Shown here in pieces: positions 26,299-34,573 of a stretch of DNA of 64,000 nt; positions within the stretch are counted from its first letter, which is position 1; every line of letters begins with the position of its first letter. The notes below the pieces were generated by a model. That model saw nothing but the letters and a program-made list of their open reading frames with translations. It did no database searches and had not been told where the DNA came from. The position numbers were made by a program, and so were the translations under genes. Location: assembly GCF_003569805.1 (NCBI RefSeq), contig NZ_KZ984052.1, positions 195,961-259,960 on the forward strand, given 5' to 3'. The DNA comes from Microbacterium halotolerans (GTDB taxonomy: Bacteria; Actinomycetota; Actinomycetes; Actinomycetales; Microbacteriaceae).

Positions 26299-29200
26299 TC
26301 AGCGGAAGTCGCGTGAGCGGTGCGGGGTGCCGGTGCGGAGGGGCTCGAACGCGTCGGCGGTGAGGTTGATCACGCCCTCGGGGGAGCGCTCCAGGATGCC
26401 TCGGGCGATCAGCGCCGGGCTGTCGCGCACGACGGCACGGTATCTGGCCCATGCCCCGGCGGAGCAGATCACGTTCACGAGCCCGCACTCGTCCTCGAGG
26501 TTGAGGAACGTGATCCCGGATGCCGTTGCGGGCCGCTGCCTGTGCGTCACGAGGCCTGCGACCTCGACCCTCCTGCCCGTCTCGTGCGTGCGCAGCCCCG
26601 CAGAGGAGAGCACGCCGCGGGCGTCGAGCGCCGGCCGGAAGTGGGCGAGCGGATGGTCGTCGGTCGACACCCCCGTGGCCCATAAGTCGCCCACCAGCCG
26701 TTCGTAGCTGGTCGGGTCGGCGAACAGCGGGGGCTGCACGGACTGCACGGTGCCAGGCAGATACTCCGGGCGGTCCTGGGCGGCGGCGCCCGCCGCCCAC
26801 AGCGACTCGCGCACGCCGTGCCCGATGGATGAGAAGGCACCAGCGGTGGCCAGGGATTCCAGTTGCTTCTCCGTCACCCCGGTGCGCCGCACCAGGTCGT
26901 GCTGCGAGGCGAAGGGGCCGCCGTCGTCGCGCGAGGCCACGATGCGTTGCGCCGTGCGCAGACCGACGCCCGCCACACCGGCGAGCCCGAGGCGCACAGC
27001 GAACCGCGCGTCACGGCGGTGTGCGGCCGAGTCGTCCGCGGCACGCGGGTCGAACGCCGTCGCGCCGTCGACCGCGTGGTCGGCGAGGCACGCGTCCCGC
27101 CCCGTCGGAGCATCGCCGACGCGCTGTTCCGCCTGCCCGACGGATGCTCGACCATCCTGAGGCGCGCCCTGCTCTGCCTGCGCGCCCTCGGCATCCGGAC
27201 GGACGCGTTCGAGATCCTCCTGCGCGCCCGAGGCGTTGATGTCGGGGCGGAGCACCTCGACGCCGTGACGGCGCGCGTCTGCGGTGAGCGTCGCAGCAGA
27301 GTAGAACCCCATCGGCTGGGCGCGCAGCAGTCCGGCGAGGAAGGCAGCGGGATAGTGCAGCTTGAGCCAGCTGCTGGCATAGACCAGCAGCGCGAAGGAC
27401 AGCGAGTGCGACTCGGCGAAGCCGAAGTTCGCGAACGCCTGGATCTGCGCGTAGATCGCATCGCTGGCCTCCTTGCTCAGGCCGTGCCGGGCCATCCCCG
27501 CATAGAGCGTGTCCCTGATCCGGTCGATGCGTTCGAGACCGCGCTTGGAGCCCATCGCGCGGCGCAGCAGGTCGGCGTCCTCTGCCGTGCAGTCGCCGAT
27601 CACCATCGCCATCTGCATCAGCTGCTCCTGGAAGACGGGGATGCCGAGCGTGCGGCGCAGCACGGGCTCGAGGGCAGGGTGAGGGTAGGTCACCGGATCG
27701 CGCTTCATCTTGCGGCGCACGAACGGATGCACGGCGCCGCCCTGGATGGGGCCTGGCCTGATCAGTGCGATCTGGATCGCGAGGTCGTAGAAGCCGCGCG
27801 GCTGCAGCCGGGGGAGCAGCCCCATCTGTGCGCGGGATTCGACCTGGAACACCCCGATCGCATCGGCGCGGCAGAGCATGTCGTAGACGGCCGGCTCCTC
27901 ACGGGGGATGCCGTCCAACCGCCACGTCTCGCCCGTGGCGCCCCGAATGAGATCGAACGAGTGCTGCAGGGCGGAGAGCATCCCCAGCCCGAGCAGATCG
28001 AACTTCACCAGCCCCATCCACGCGGCGTCATCCTTGTCCCATTGGATGACCGTGCGGTTCTCCATCCTGGCGTGCTCGACCGGCACCACCTCGCCGACGG
28101 GGCGATCGGTGAGCACCATGCCGCCGGAGTGGATCCCGAGATGGCGGGGTGCCTTCATCAGCTCTGAGGCGTACTCGACCACCTGCGGCGGAAGGTCGTC
28201 CCCCTCGGAGCCGAGATCGCCTGCGCGCTCCACCCTGCGAGAGAACGCGTCCTGCTGGCCGGGGGAGTAGCCCAGGGCGCGCGCGACGTCGCGCACGGCG
28301 TTCTTGGGACGGTACTGGATGACGTTCGCGACCTGAGCGGCACGATCGCGCCCGTATCGGTCGTATACCCACTGGATGATCTCCTCGCGGCGGTCGCTGT
28401 CGAAATCGACGTCGATGTCGGGCTCCTCCTCGCGCATCGCCGACAGGAACCGTTCGAACGGCAGCCCGTACGCGATCGCGTCGACCGCCGTGATCCCCAG
28501 CAGGTAGCAGACGGCGCTGGCTGCGGCAGAGCCGCGCCCCTGGCACAGGATGCCGCGGTGGCGCGCCTCTTCGACGATCTCGTGCACGATGAGGAAGTAC
28601 CCGGGGAAGTCCTTGCTCTCGATGACGTCGAGCTCATGCCGGATGCGCGCCCGCTGATCATCGGTGAGATCCGGATAGCGGTGCGGCACAGCGCGCCACA
28701 CCAGATCGCGCAGATGCGACATCGGGGTGCTTCCCTCAGGCACCTCCGTGCGGGGCAGGCGGGGCCGTCCCAGCCGCAGCGGGAAGGCGAGGTCGGCGGC
28801 GAGATCGACCGTGCGCTCGACGGCACCGGGGTAGCGGGCGAACAGGCGCGCCATCTCATCGCCGCTGCGCAGATGGGCCGCGTTGTGCGCAGGGAGCCAG
28901 CCGTCGAGATCGTCCATGCTGCGCGTGGCGCGGATGGCGGCGACGGCACGCGCGAGCCTCGCCTTCTCCGGCACGGCGTAGTGGACGTTGTTCGTGGCGA
29001 GCAGGGGGAGACGCGCACGGGCGGCGAGCGAGGCGAGGGCGTCGAGGCGGCGGTCGTCGAGCGGATCGCCGTGCCTGGTCAGCTCGACGAACACGTCGTC
29101 GCGCCCGAATCGGTCGACGAGCTCGCCCAGCGCGCGCTCGGCGGCCGTGAGGTCGTCGTCGCCGCGCGAGACGGGGCCGGCGAGCGCACGGCCGACAGCG

Positions 29201-29751
29201 CCTTTGCGGCATCCGGTGAGCACGGCCCAGTGGCCGCGACCGAGCCGGGCCAGTTCGTCGAGATCGTAACGAGGGCGCCCCTTCTCTCCGCCGCGGAGCT
29301 GGGCACTGGTGATCGCCTCCGCAAGGCGGTGGTACCCCTCGGTGCCGCGAGCGAGGACCAGCAGATGCTCGCTCTCGGGGTCGGCGGCACCCTTCTGATC
29401 GGCAGTGAGCGACAGCGACAGCTCCGCGCCGAACACGGTGCCGACGCTCGTGCCCTCCGCGGCCTCCGCGAAGCGCACGAGCCCGTAGAAGCCGTCGTGA
29501 TCGGTGATCGCGAGCGCCTCCAGCTCCTGCCGCTGGGCCTCCGCAACGAGTGATTCGGGCGAGCTCGCGCCGTCGAGGAACGAGTACGACGAGTGCGCAT
29601 GCAGCTCCGCGTATCTGGTGCGGTTCGGGCGCGGCGCCTGCGGCGCTGCCCGCTCCGGTTCGCGGGCCGCGCTCTCCGACGGCGCGGTGGGACGCCCGCT
29701 GAGTGTGCGTTCGATCTCGTGCCACGGCATCGGCGGATTAGCCCAGCCCAT
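26299..29751 (-). CDS. dnaE2: Error-prone DNA polymerase III alpha subunit DnaE2
   Basis: A 1150-residue C-family polymerase used for damage tolerance and induced mutagenesis. An N-terminal PHP domain (AELHAHSSYSFLDG, ITDHDGFYG) is followed by palm, fingers and thumb, with catalytic Asp residues in PDIDVDFDSDRRE, a helix-hairpin-helix region and an OB fold near the C terminus (VEVAGLVTHRQRP). It forms the mutasome with ImuB, encoded 43 nt upstream, and ImuA'. A ~100-residue segment rich in Glu, Gln, Ala and Asp (minus-strand bases about 27250-27000) looks like an insertion between the palm/fingers and the C-terminal domains. ATG 29751 follows a GGGAGA site; a longer frame upstream overlaps imuB and is rejected. 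Confidence 0.93.
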   Translation of the reverse strand: MGWANPPMPWHEIERTLSGRPTAPSESAAREPERAAPQAPRPNRTRYAELHAHSSYSFLDGASSPESLVAEAQRQELEALAITDHDGFYGLVRFAEAAEGTSVGTVFGAELSLSLTADQKGAADPESEHLLVLARGTEGYHRLAEAITSAQLRGGEKGRPRYDLDELARLGRGHWAVLTGCRKGAVGRALAGPVSRGDDDLTAAERALGELVDRFGRDDVFVELTRHGDPLDDRRLDALASLAARARLPLLATNNVHYAVPEKARLARAVAAIRATRSMDDLDGWLPAHNAAHLRSGDEMARLFARYPGAVERTVDLAADLAFPLRLGRPRLPRTEVPEGSTPMSHLRDLVWRAVPHRYPDLTDDQRARIRHELDVIESKDFPGYFLIVHEIVEEARHRGILCQGRGSAAASAVCYLLGITAVDAIAYGLPFERFLSAMREEEPDIDVDFDSDRREEIIQWVYDRYGRDRAAQVANVIQYRPKNAVRDVARALGYSPGQQDAFSRRVERAGDLGSEGDDLPPQVVEYASELMKAPRHLGIHSGGMVLTDRPVGEVVPVEHARMENRTVIQWDKDDAAWMGLVKFDLLGLGMLSALQHSFDLIRGATGETWRLDGIPREEPAVYDMLCRADAIGVFQVESRAQMGLLPRLQPRGFYDLAIQIALIRPGPIQGGAVHPFVRRKMKRDPVTYPHPALEPVLRRTLGIPVFQEQLMQMAMVIGDCTAEDADLLRRAMGSKRGLERIDRIRDTLYAGMARHGLSKEASDAIYAQIQAFANFGFAESHSLSFALLVYASSWLKLHYPAAFLAGLLRAQPMGFYSAATLTADARRHGVEVLRPDINASGAQEDLERVRPDAEGAQAEQGAPQDGRASVGQAEQRVGDAPTGRDACLADHAVDGATAFDPRAADDSAAHRRDARFAVRLGLAGVAGVGLRTAQRIVASRDDGGPFASQHDLVRRTGVTEKQLESLATAGAFSSIGHGVRESLWAAGAAAQDRPEYLPGTVQSVQPPLFADPTSYERLVGDLWATGVSTDDHPLAHFRPALDARGVLSSAGLRTHETGRRVEVAGLVTHRQRPATASGITFLNLEDECGLVNVICSAGAWARYRAVVRDSPALIARGILERSPEGVINLTADAFEPLRTGTPHRSRDFR

Positions 29752-29794
29752 GATCGTCTCCCTTCTGAATCGCTCCTGCGGAGGGCAGCGTCCA

Positions 29795-31360
29795 TCAGCC
29801 GTATCTGCCCTCGAGCCACCAGCCGTTCTCTGCACGCACGGCCAGCCATGCCGCTCCCGTCTCGTCGACGAGCTGGAAGCGGTGCGCGCTGCGGCGGCGT
29901 GCACTGTCCCAGTCGCGTTCGATCAGCGGCCACGGACCGGCCCATGACACGACGCGGCGGCCGTCGATGGTCGCCGGCTCCGCGGTGAGCAGGCCGCGTC
30001 CGTCGACGGCGCAGTCCGCACCGGCCGCGCCGCGGACCTCGGCGGGGCGCGGAGCGCGGAAGACCTCGGAGGGCAGCGGAGCAGGAAGCACCCCAGGCCA
30101 CGGGCGGTCACGCGCGGAGCGCGGCGAGGATGCGTCGTCCCACGGTCGCAGCACCTCGCGCTCGGCGAGTGCGCGCCCTCCGGCGATCTCCGGGCTGAGC
30201 ACGCCGCGATGGCCGAGCACCGCCTGCACGCGCGTCATGGCATGGTGGGCGCGTTCATCCGGGCCCTGCCCGATGAGAGTCGGCTGATGGGCTGTGCCGT
30301 GATCGACGGCCTCCGGCTCCAGCCTCACGGATGTCACAGAGCCGCTGAGTCGCTGCTGCCCCGGCGCACCGGCGTCTGAGACGTCCTGCAGCTGCCAGCG
30401 GATGCGATCGACGATGCTCGCGGCATCGAACGACACGGGGTGCTGCCAGACGCGTTCGGACCGGCGGCCGTCGTCGTCGACGACAGTGATCCGCACGGCG
30501 GTGCACACGAGCCCCGCACGGCTGATCGCTCCGTGGAAGTCCTCGACCGTGCGCCGGGCGGCGAAGGCGACCTGTTCCGCGAGTTCCAGAGGAGCCTCGA
30601 AGGAGATCTCGCTGGTGAGTTCGGGCGGCGGGACTCGCGGGACGATCTCGCGGGGGTCGGCACCGCTGGCGCAGGCATGCAGGCGCAGGCCGTGCTCACC
30701 GAGGCGGTCGGCGACGAGGGAGGCATCGAGGCCGGCGAAGCCCCCCAGAGTGCGCACCCCGAGCCGGTTGAGGAACAGCGCGACCTCTTCGTCGCCCAGT
30801 GCTCGCACGGGAAAGGGCGCGAGGAACTCGGAGGAACCACCGGCGGCGACGATGCGCACGGGCGCAGAGCCCTCTGCCTCGTGTGCGGCGTGCTCCGCGG
30901 TGAACACCCCGTCGGCGATGCCTGCGCGCATGTCGGCGAACCCCGCATCGTGCAGCGGTCCGAGCAGGGCGAGCGCTGCCTGCTCCTCGCCGCCGTAGAA
31001 CCTGGAGGGACCTCTGGCGCGCAGTACGGCGAGACCGGAGCGCAGCGCCTGCACGCCGGGGGAGAGCTCTTCCACGATGCGCATGGCGTCGTGGAAGGCC
31101 CGTGCGTCGCGCGCGTCGTCTGCCTGCACCAGGCGCAGCCGCGGGCAGGCGGACTGCGCGTCTCTGCGGCGCTGGCCGCGGCGGACGCCGGCCGCACGAG
31201 CCGCGGCCGAGCACGCGACGACGCCTCCCGCGTGCACGAGCGCGATCGGGGCATCCGGATCGACCTCGGCGACGCCCAGCTCGCGCGCCTGCGTGCGCAG
31301 GAACGCCGTCACGGGCCAATCGGGGAACCACAGCGCGATCACGCGCTCGGCGACGTTCAC
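29795..31360 (-). CDS. imuB: ImuB, Y-family polymerase-like mutasome adaptor
   Basis: A 521-residue Y-family fold protein that lacks the catalytic carboxylates: the first motif is LWFPDWPVTAF and the usual S(L/I)DE motif is replaced by LSPGVQAL. As known for ImuB, it should link DnaE2 and ImuA' to the sliding clamp; QPTLIG in the C-terminal half is a candidate clamp-binding motif. The last ~100 residues form the conserved ImuB C-terminal region. The start is GTG 31360, overlapping the imuA' stop by 4 bp (GTGA), so the two are translationally coupled. Longer frames read into imuA' and are rejected. Confidence 0.88.
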   Translation of the reverse strand: MNVAERVIALWFPDWPVTAFLRTQARELGVAEVDPDAPIALVHAGGVVACSAAARAAGVRRGQRRRDAQSACPRLRLVQADDARDARAFHDAMRIVEELSPGVQALRSGLAVLRARGPSRFYGGEEQAALALLGPLHDAGFADMRAGIADGVFTAEHAAHEAEGSAPVRIVAAGGSSEFLAPFPVRALGDEEVALFLNRLGVRTLGGFAGLDASLVADRLGEHGLRLHACASGADPREIVPRVPPPELTSEISFEAPLELAEQVAFAARRTVEDFHGAISRAGLVCTAVRITVVDDDGRRSERVWQHPVSFDAASIVDRIRWQLQDVSDAGAPGQQRLSGSVTSVRLEPEAVDHGTAHQPTLIGQGPDERAHHAMTRVQAVLGHRGVLSPEIAGGRALAEREVLRPWDDASSPRSARDRPWPGVLPAPLPSEVFRAPRPAEVRGAAGADCAVDGRGLLTAEPATIDGRRVVSWAGPWPLIERDWDSARRRSAHRFQLVDETGAAWLAVRAENGWWLEGRYG

Positions 31361-32073
31361 GACCCCACCGCTCGCAGCGTCGCGCCGCCGCTCTCGAGCG
31401 GCCGCGCCTGGGCGGCGGCGACCGCCTCGACCCCGCCGCTCGGGCCAGGCAGCATCACCCGCACCGACCGAGGGTGAGGCGTGCGTCTGCCGTGCATCGA
31501 TACGGTCATGGCTCGCCCAGAGATGAGGCCGTGCCCGCGACCGATGCCGACCCACTCGTCTTCCCCCGCGGAGACGGTGCCCTCCGCGCCCGGCCACTCA
31601 CCGAGCGCGAGCAGCGAGCTGCCGCGGTCGCGCATCTTCGCCTCGAGCCGCTGCGCGTCTGCCTGCGTGGGGCGGCGCCCCGGTCGCAGCGCCACGAGCG
31701 GGAACACCTCGCACGCCGCGGCGGCAGCCTGCATCCAGCGCTCCTGCGGGGTCGGGATCAGCACGAGCCGCGAGAGATCGATGCCGTGCCCCTCTGCGGC
31801 TCCGACCGAGAGCTCGGGAACGCCGATGACGCAGCACCACGAGCCGGCGGCGGAGGCCTCGGCGAGCAGCGCCAGCATCAGCCCTGTCTCGCCGCGGGCG
31901 AGCGAGTACGCCGCGCCGGTGCGCAGCCCGCCGTCGGGGAAGACGGGGGAGAGCGGACCGGGCACAGGCAGCGTCTCCGGCGTCGCCCGCCGTCGCTGCA
32001 TCGCGCTGATCCGCTCGCGCAGCAGCGTGACCTGCGCGAGGTTCTCAGCCGTGCTGTTCGCCGTCATCCCCAC
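31357..32073 (-). CDS. imuA': ImuA' mutasome accessory protein
   Basis: A 238-residue RecA-like-fold protein without a recognisable Walker A, similar in size and position to mycobacterial ImuA'. It starts the imuA'-imuB-dnaE2 operon and is needed with ImuB for DnaE2-dependent mutagenesis. The first codons are GTG 32073, GGG, ATG 32067. No ribosome site precedes either, but a DNA-damage-type promoter places the transcription start at or next to GTG 32073, making leaderless translation from GTG the best model. ATG 32067 remains possible. Confidence 0.82.
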   Translation of the reverse strand: MGMTANSTAENLAQVTLLRERISAMQRRRATPETLPVPGPLSPVFPDGGLRTGAAYSLARGETGLMLALLAEASAAGSWCCVIGVPELSVGAAEGHGIDLSRLVLIPTPQERWMQAAAAACEVFPLVALRPGRRPTQADAQRLEAKMRDRGSSLLALGEWPGAEGTVSAGEDEWVGIGRGHGLISGRAMTVSMHGRRTPHPRSVRVMLPGPSGGVEAVAAAQARPLESGGATLRAVGS

Positions 32074-32079
32074 ACATCG

Positions 32080-32102
32080 ATTCTAGAAAGGATGTACGAC
32101 AA
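32080..32102 (-). promoter_or_regulatory. PafBC-type (RecA-NDp) promoter of imuA'
   Basis: Reading left: TTGTCGTAC (32102-32094), exactly 8 nt, TAGAAT (32085-32080). The known actinobacterial DNA-damage promoter is TTGTCRGTG-N8-TANNNT; the first six bases, the spacing and the -10 match, while the last three bases of the -35 do not. The -10 ends 6 nt before GTG 32073. No convincing LexA box is seen nearby. Confidence 0.6.
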
Positions 32103-32220
32103 TCAACAGAGAGCAGGCTGGGAGATATGTTCTATTCGGGTGCGATGCGCGCCGTTCGAGAGCCGACGACACCGGCCCACTTCGACGGGAGAGGCCCGTC
32201 GCGCGGCTACGCTGGTGCGG

Positions 32221-32868
32221 ATGAACGTGGAACCGATCAGAAGCGAAGCCATGGTGCGCGTCTCGCGCGGCGCGCTGCGTGAGAACATCGCCTCGATCCT
32301 CCGCGGAGCCACCGACATCGCGATCGACGTGCGCCGCGACGCATGCGGTCACGGCGCCGATCTCGTCGCAGGTGTCGCGCACGAGCTGGGCATCCGGATC
32401 TTCGCAGAGGGTGACGACCCGCAGGGGGCGCGCTCGCTCGCCCCGCTCGACGCCGTGTACGGCCTCACCGGACGCGGCACCCCGGCGATGACGCTCATCG
32501 CCCCGGTGCTGTCGACCAAGCCGCTGCTGCAGGGCGAGGGCGTCTCATACGGCTATCGGTTCACGGCGGAGCGGGACACGACGATCGCCCTCGTATCGGG
32601 CGGCTACGCGCAGGGACTCGTGCGCGCGATCGGCGGAACGGCCGATGTCCTCCTGAACGGGGCGAGGCGCCGTATCGTCGGCCGCGTCGCCATGGACGTG
32701 CACGTCATCGATCTCGAAGGCGCAGCGGCCGCCGCGGGTGACGAAGCCACTCTTTTCGGCGCGGCGGACCCGCAGCTGCTGGCCGCGTGGGCGCGAGCGA
32801 CCGGGATGACCGAGCTGGAGCTCGCCGCATGCGTCGGCCTCGGCGTGGAACGGGAGGTGGTCGCATGA
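32221..32868 (+). CDS. Alanine racemase C-terminal-domain protein (barrel deleted)
   Basis: A 215-residue protein made of a remnant of the racemase N terminus joined to an alanine-racemase C-terminal beta domain. The PLP-lysine motif (normally VKxxAYGHG) reads VRRDACGHG, so the lysine is Arg38. Most of the PLP barrel is missing. The C-terminal domain keeps the catalytic-Tyr motif GGYAQG (Tyr129) and the MD motif in GRVAMDV (Met158, Asp159). It cannot bind PLP in the normal way alone. TACGCT at 32208-32213 is 7 nt before ATG 32221, suggesting a leaderless mRNA. Its stop overlaps the next gene by 4 bp. I infer it supplies the Tyr domain to the partner protein. Confidence 0.8.
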   Translation: MNVEPIRSEAMVRVSRGALRENIASILRGATDIAIDVRRDACGHGADLVAGVAHELGIRIFAEGDDPQGARSLAPLDAVYGLTGRGTPAMTLIAPVLSTKPLLQGEGVSYGYRFTAERDTTIALVSGGYAQGLVRAIGGTADVLLNGARRRIVGRVAMDVHVIDLEGAAAAAGDEATLFGAADPQLLAAWARATGMTELELAACVGLGVEREVVA

Positions 32869-33908
32869 TCGGCGGGGCGCAGCTGAGGATCGATCTCGGA
32901 CGCTTCCAACGGAACGTGCGTGCCGTGCGCGAGCGCATGGCGCCGGCCGATGTGCTCGTCGTCGTGAAGGACGACGCGTACGGCCACGGCGTCGAACAGA
33001 TCGTGCGCGCCGCCTGTGAAGTCGGCGCCGAATGGTTCGGTGCGATCGACCCGGCCAGCGCTGTGCGCGCGAAGGCCGCCGCGGGCGACGATGCCCGTGT
33101 GTTCTCCTGGTTGACCACGACCCAGGCAGCGGCAGGCGAGCTGCTGCGCGCAGGCATCGAGCTCGGTGTCGGCGACATCGGCTATCTCGAGCGCGTCGCG
33201 GCAGCGGCACGCGCGACAGGCGCGCCGGCGTGCGTGCACCTGAAGATCGACACGGGCCTGCACCGCAACGGCATCAGGCCAGAGGCGTGGAGCGAGGCGT
33301 GTGCGCGCGCCTCCGAGCTGGAGCACGCCGGCGACATCACCGTTGTCGGCATCTGGAGCCATATCGCCGAGGCCAGCGACGCATCGGACGACGCATCGCG
33401 CGCGGTCTTCGACGACGCCGTGGCTGCGGCCCGCTCCGCCGGCCTCGACCCGCAGATACGCCATCTCGCCGCGAGCGCCGCGGCATGGCATCGGGCCGAG
33501 TTCCGCTACGACCTCGTGCGAATCGGCGCTTTCTGCTACGGCGTGCGCTCTCAGGACGGGCCGGAGCTGGAGGGCATCGACGCCGTCGCCGCGCTGGTCG
33601 CCCCGGTGACCGAGGTCGGCTCAGGCACCGCGACGATCGACGTCGGCTCGGCCGACGGCGTCTTCTCCTCGTGGGCAGGACGGATCGAGGTGTCCACGCC
33701 CGCAGGACGCCGCCGCCTGCTCGACGTCGCACCGTTCAGCTCGCGCATCGAGGCGTGGCCGGGTGCTGCACCGGGCGACGAGGTCACGATCTTCGGCGCC
33801 CGCGCCGACGGCGCCCCCACATCGACCGACCAGGCCGAGCTCATCGACACGGTAGGAGAAGAGCCCCTCCTGCGCCTGTCACCCCTCATCCCGCGGGTCT
33901 ACGTCTGA
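32865..33908 (+). CDS. Alanine-racemase-like PLP-barrel protein lacking the catalytic Tyr
   Basis: A 347-residue fold-type III PLP protein. The barrel is complete: Lys35 in VVVKDDAYGHG, KIDTGLHRNGI (128-138), IWSHIAEASD and Arg219 in VRIGAFCYG. The C-terminal domain is degenerate: the GYADG motif reads GSADG with Ser262 for Tyr, and the GRVCMDQ strand is not recognisable. In a normal homodimer each active site needs Lys from one chain and Tyr from the other. The overlapping upstream gene retains exactly the missing part. ATG 32865 overlaps its stop (ATGA). The amino acid substrate is unknown; alanine, lysine or ornithine are possible. Confidence 0.8.
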   Translation: MIGGAQLRIDLGRFQRNVRAVRERMAPADVLVVVKDDAYGHGVEQIVRAACEVGAEWFGAIDPASAVRAKAAAGDDARVFSWLTTTQAAAGELLRAGIELGVGDIGYLERVAAAARATGAPACVHLKIDTGLHRNGIRPEAWSEACARASELEHAGDITVVGIWSHIAEASDASDDASRAVFDDAVAAARSAGLDPQIRHLAASAAAWHRAEFRYDLVRIGAFCYGVRSQDGPELEGIDAVAALVAPVTEVGSGTATIDVGSADGVFSSWAGRIEVSTPAGRRRLLDVAPFSSRIEAWPGAAPGDEVTIFGARADGAPTSTDQAELIDTVGEEPLLRLSPLIPRVYV

Positions 33909-33962
33909 CCGACCACCAAGCCCTGCGCCGGGTGCCGCAGAGTTGTCTCTGAAAGAGGCGCA

Positions 33963-34046
33963 GGCCATGGTCATCCGGAGGCTGGCATCGGGTTTGGCGG
34001 GAGCGCGCGAAGCGCGCGGGGGAATGTCCTCCGGATGACCATGGCC
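33963..34046. repeat. Nested cruciform-forming palindrome
   Basis: Outer arms GGCCATGGTCATCCGGAGG (33963-33981) and its exact reverse complement (34028-34046) are 19 bp. The 46-nt interior contains a second hairpin, GCGCGC-GAA-GCGCGC (34003-34017). It lies between the convergent racemase and DUF7455 genes and is distinct from the ordinary terminator downstream. Confidence 0.8.
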
Positions 34047-34119
34047 GGAGCCGGAGACCTGCACCCGACACGAACTCCCTGCGGCGATGCAACATCCCCA
34101 CACCATCCGCCGCAGACCG

Positions 34120-34156
34120 AAAGACGCCCGCCCGGATCATCCGGACGGGCGTCTTT
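34120..34156. terminator. Terminator for the DUF7455 gene (possibly bidirectional)
   Basis: AAAGACGCCCGCCCGGAT (34120-34137) pairs with ATCCGGACGGGCGTCTTT (34139-34156), 18 bp with one mismatch and a one-base centre, ending in T or A runs on either strand. It lies 13 nt past the DUF7455 stop codon. Confidence 0.85.
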
Positions 34157-34168
34157 CGTGAACGTCTG

Positions 34169-34387
34169 TCAGACCGTCGACACCTTCTCGAGGCGGTCGG
34201 TCTCGTCGTGCCAGTCGGTGGCGACGGCGCGGAGCTTCTCCTCGAACTTGCGGCCGTGGTGGGCGCAGTAGAGCAGCTCGCTGTCACCGACCTGGGCGGC
34301 GATGTACGCCCGCGCGCCACAGGCGTCGCAGCGGTCGAGCGCCGTGAGGCGGTGGGTGACGGGGGCTTCGGCGGTTGCGGTAGTCAT
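34169..34387 (-). CDS. DUF7455 small zinc-ribbon-like protein
   Basis: A 72-residue actinobacterial protein with a CDACGARAYIAA segment and a second YCAHHGRKFEEKL segment; the three Cys and adjacent His residues could bind one zinc. Function unknown. In many actinobacteria this small gene accompanies sigA, parE or other information-processing genes. The start is ATG 34387 with GGAGG about 10 nt upstream; a longer frame from 34438 lacks similarity. It is divergent from parE. Confidence 0.85.
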   Translation of the reverse strand: MTTATAEAPVTHRLTALDRCDACGARAYIAAQVGDSELLYCAHHGRKFEEKLRAVATDWHDETDRLEKVSTV

Positions 34388-34573
34388 GGGCGCTGCCTCC
34401 TCGTGGTGTGCCTCAATCGGTGATCCGTGTCCCCACATGTAATCACGTCATGCTGGGTGGGAGGGTCGTGCGCCGCGCCGTTTCGCTCACCGCGAAGAAG
34501 GGAATGCGCGGTCGGCCGGTCGACGCGTGTGTCCGCCGCGGAATCGTGCGGTTCCCGGATAGGCTCGAACACT

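Noticed and set aside
32120..32140. Possible LexA box upstream of imuA' (GAACATAT read on the minus strand)
   Set aside because: Only one half-site is present; the expected CGAAC-N4-GTTCG symmetry is missing, whereas the PafBC-type promoter fits with exact spacing.
32221..32868. The short racemase-like gene as a simple pseudogene
   Set aside because: Its frame is intact, the catalytic Tyr motif is conserved, it has a plausible promoter, and it is translationally coupled to a partner with complementary defects.
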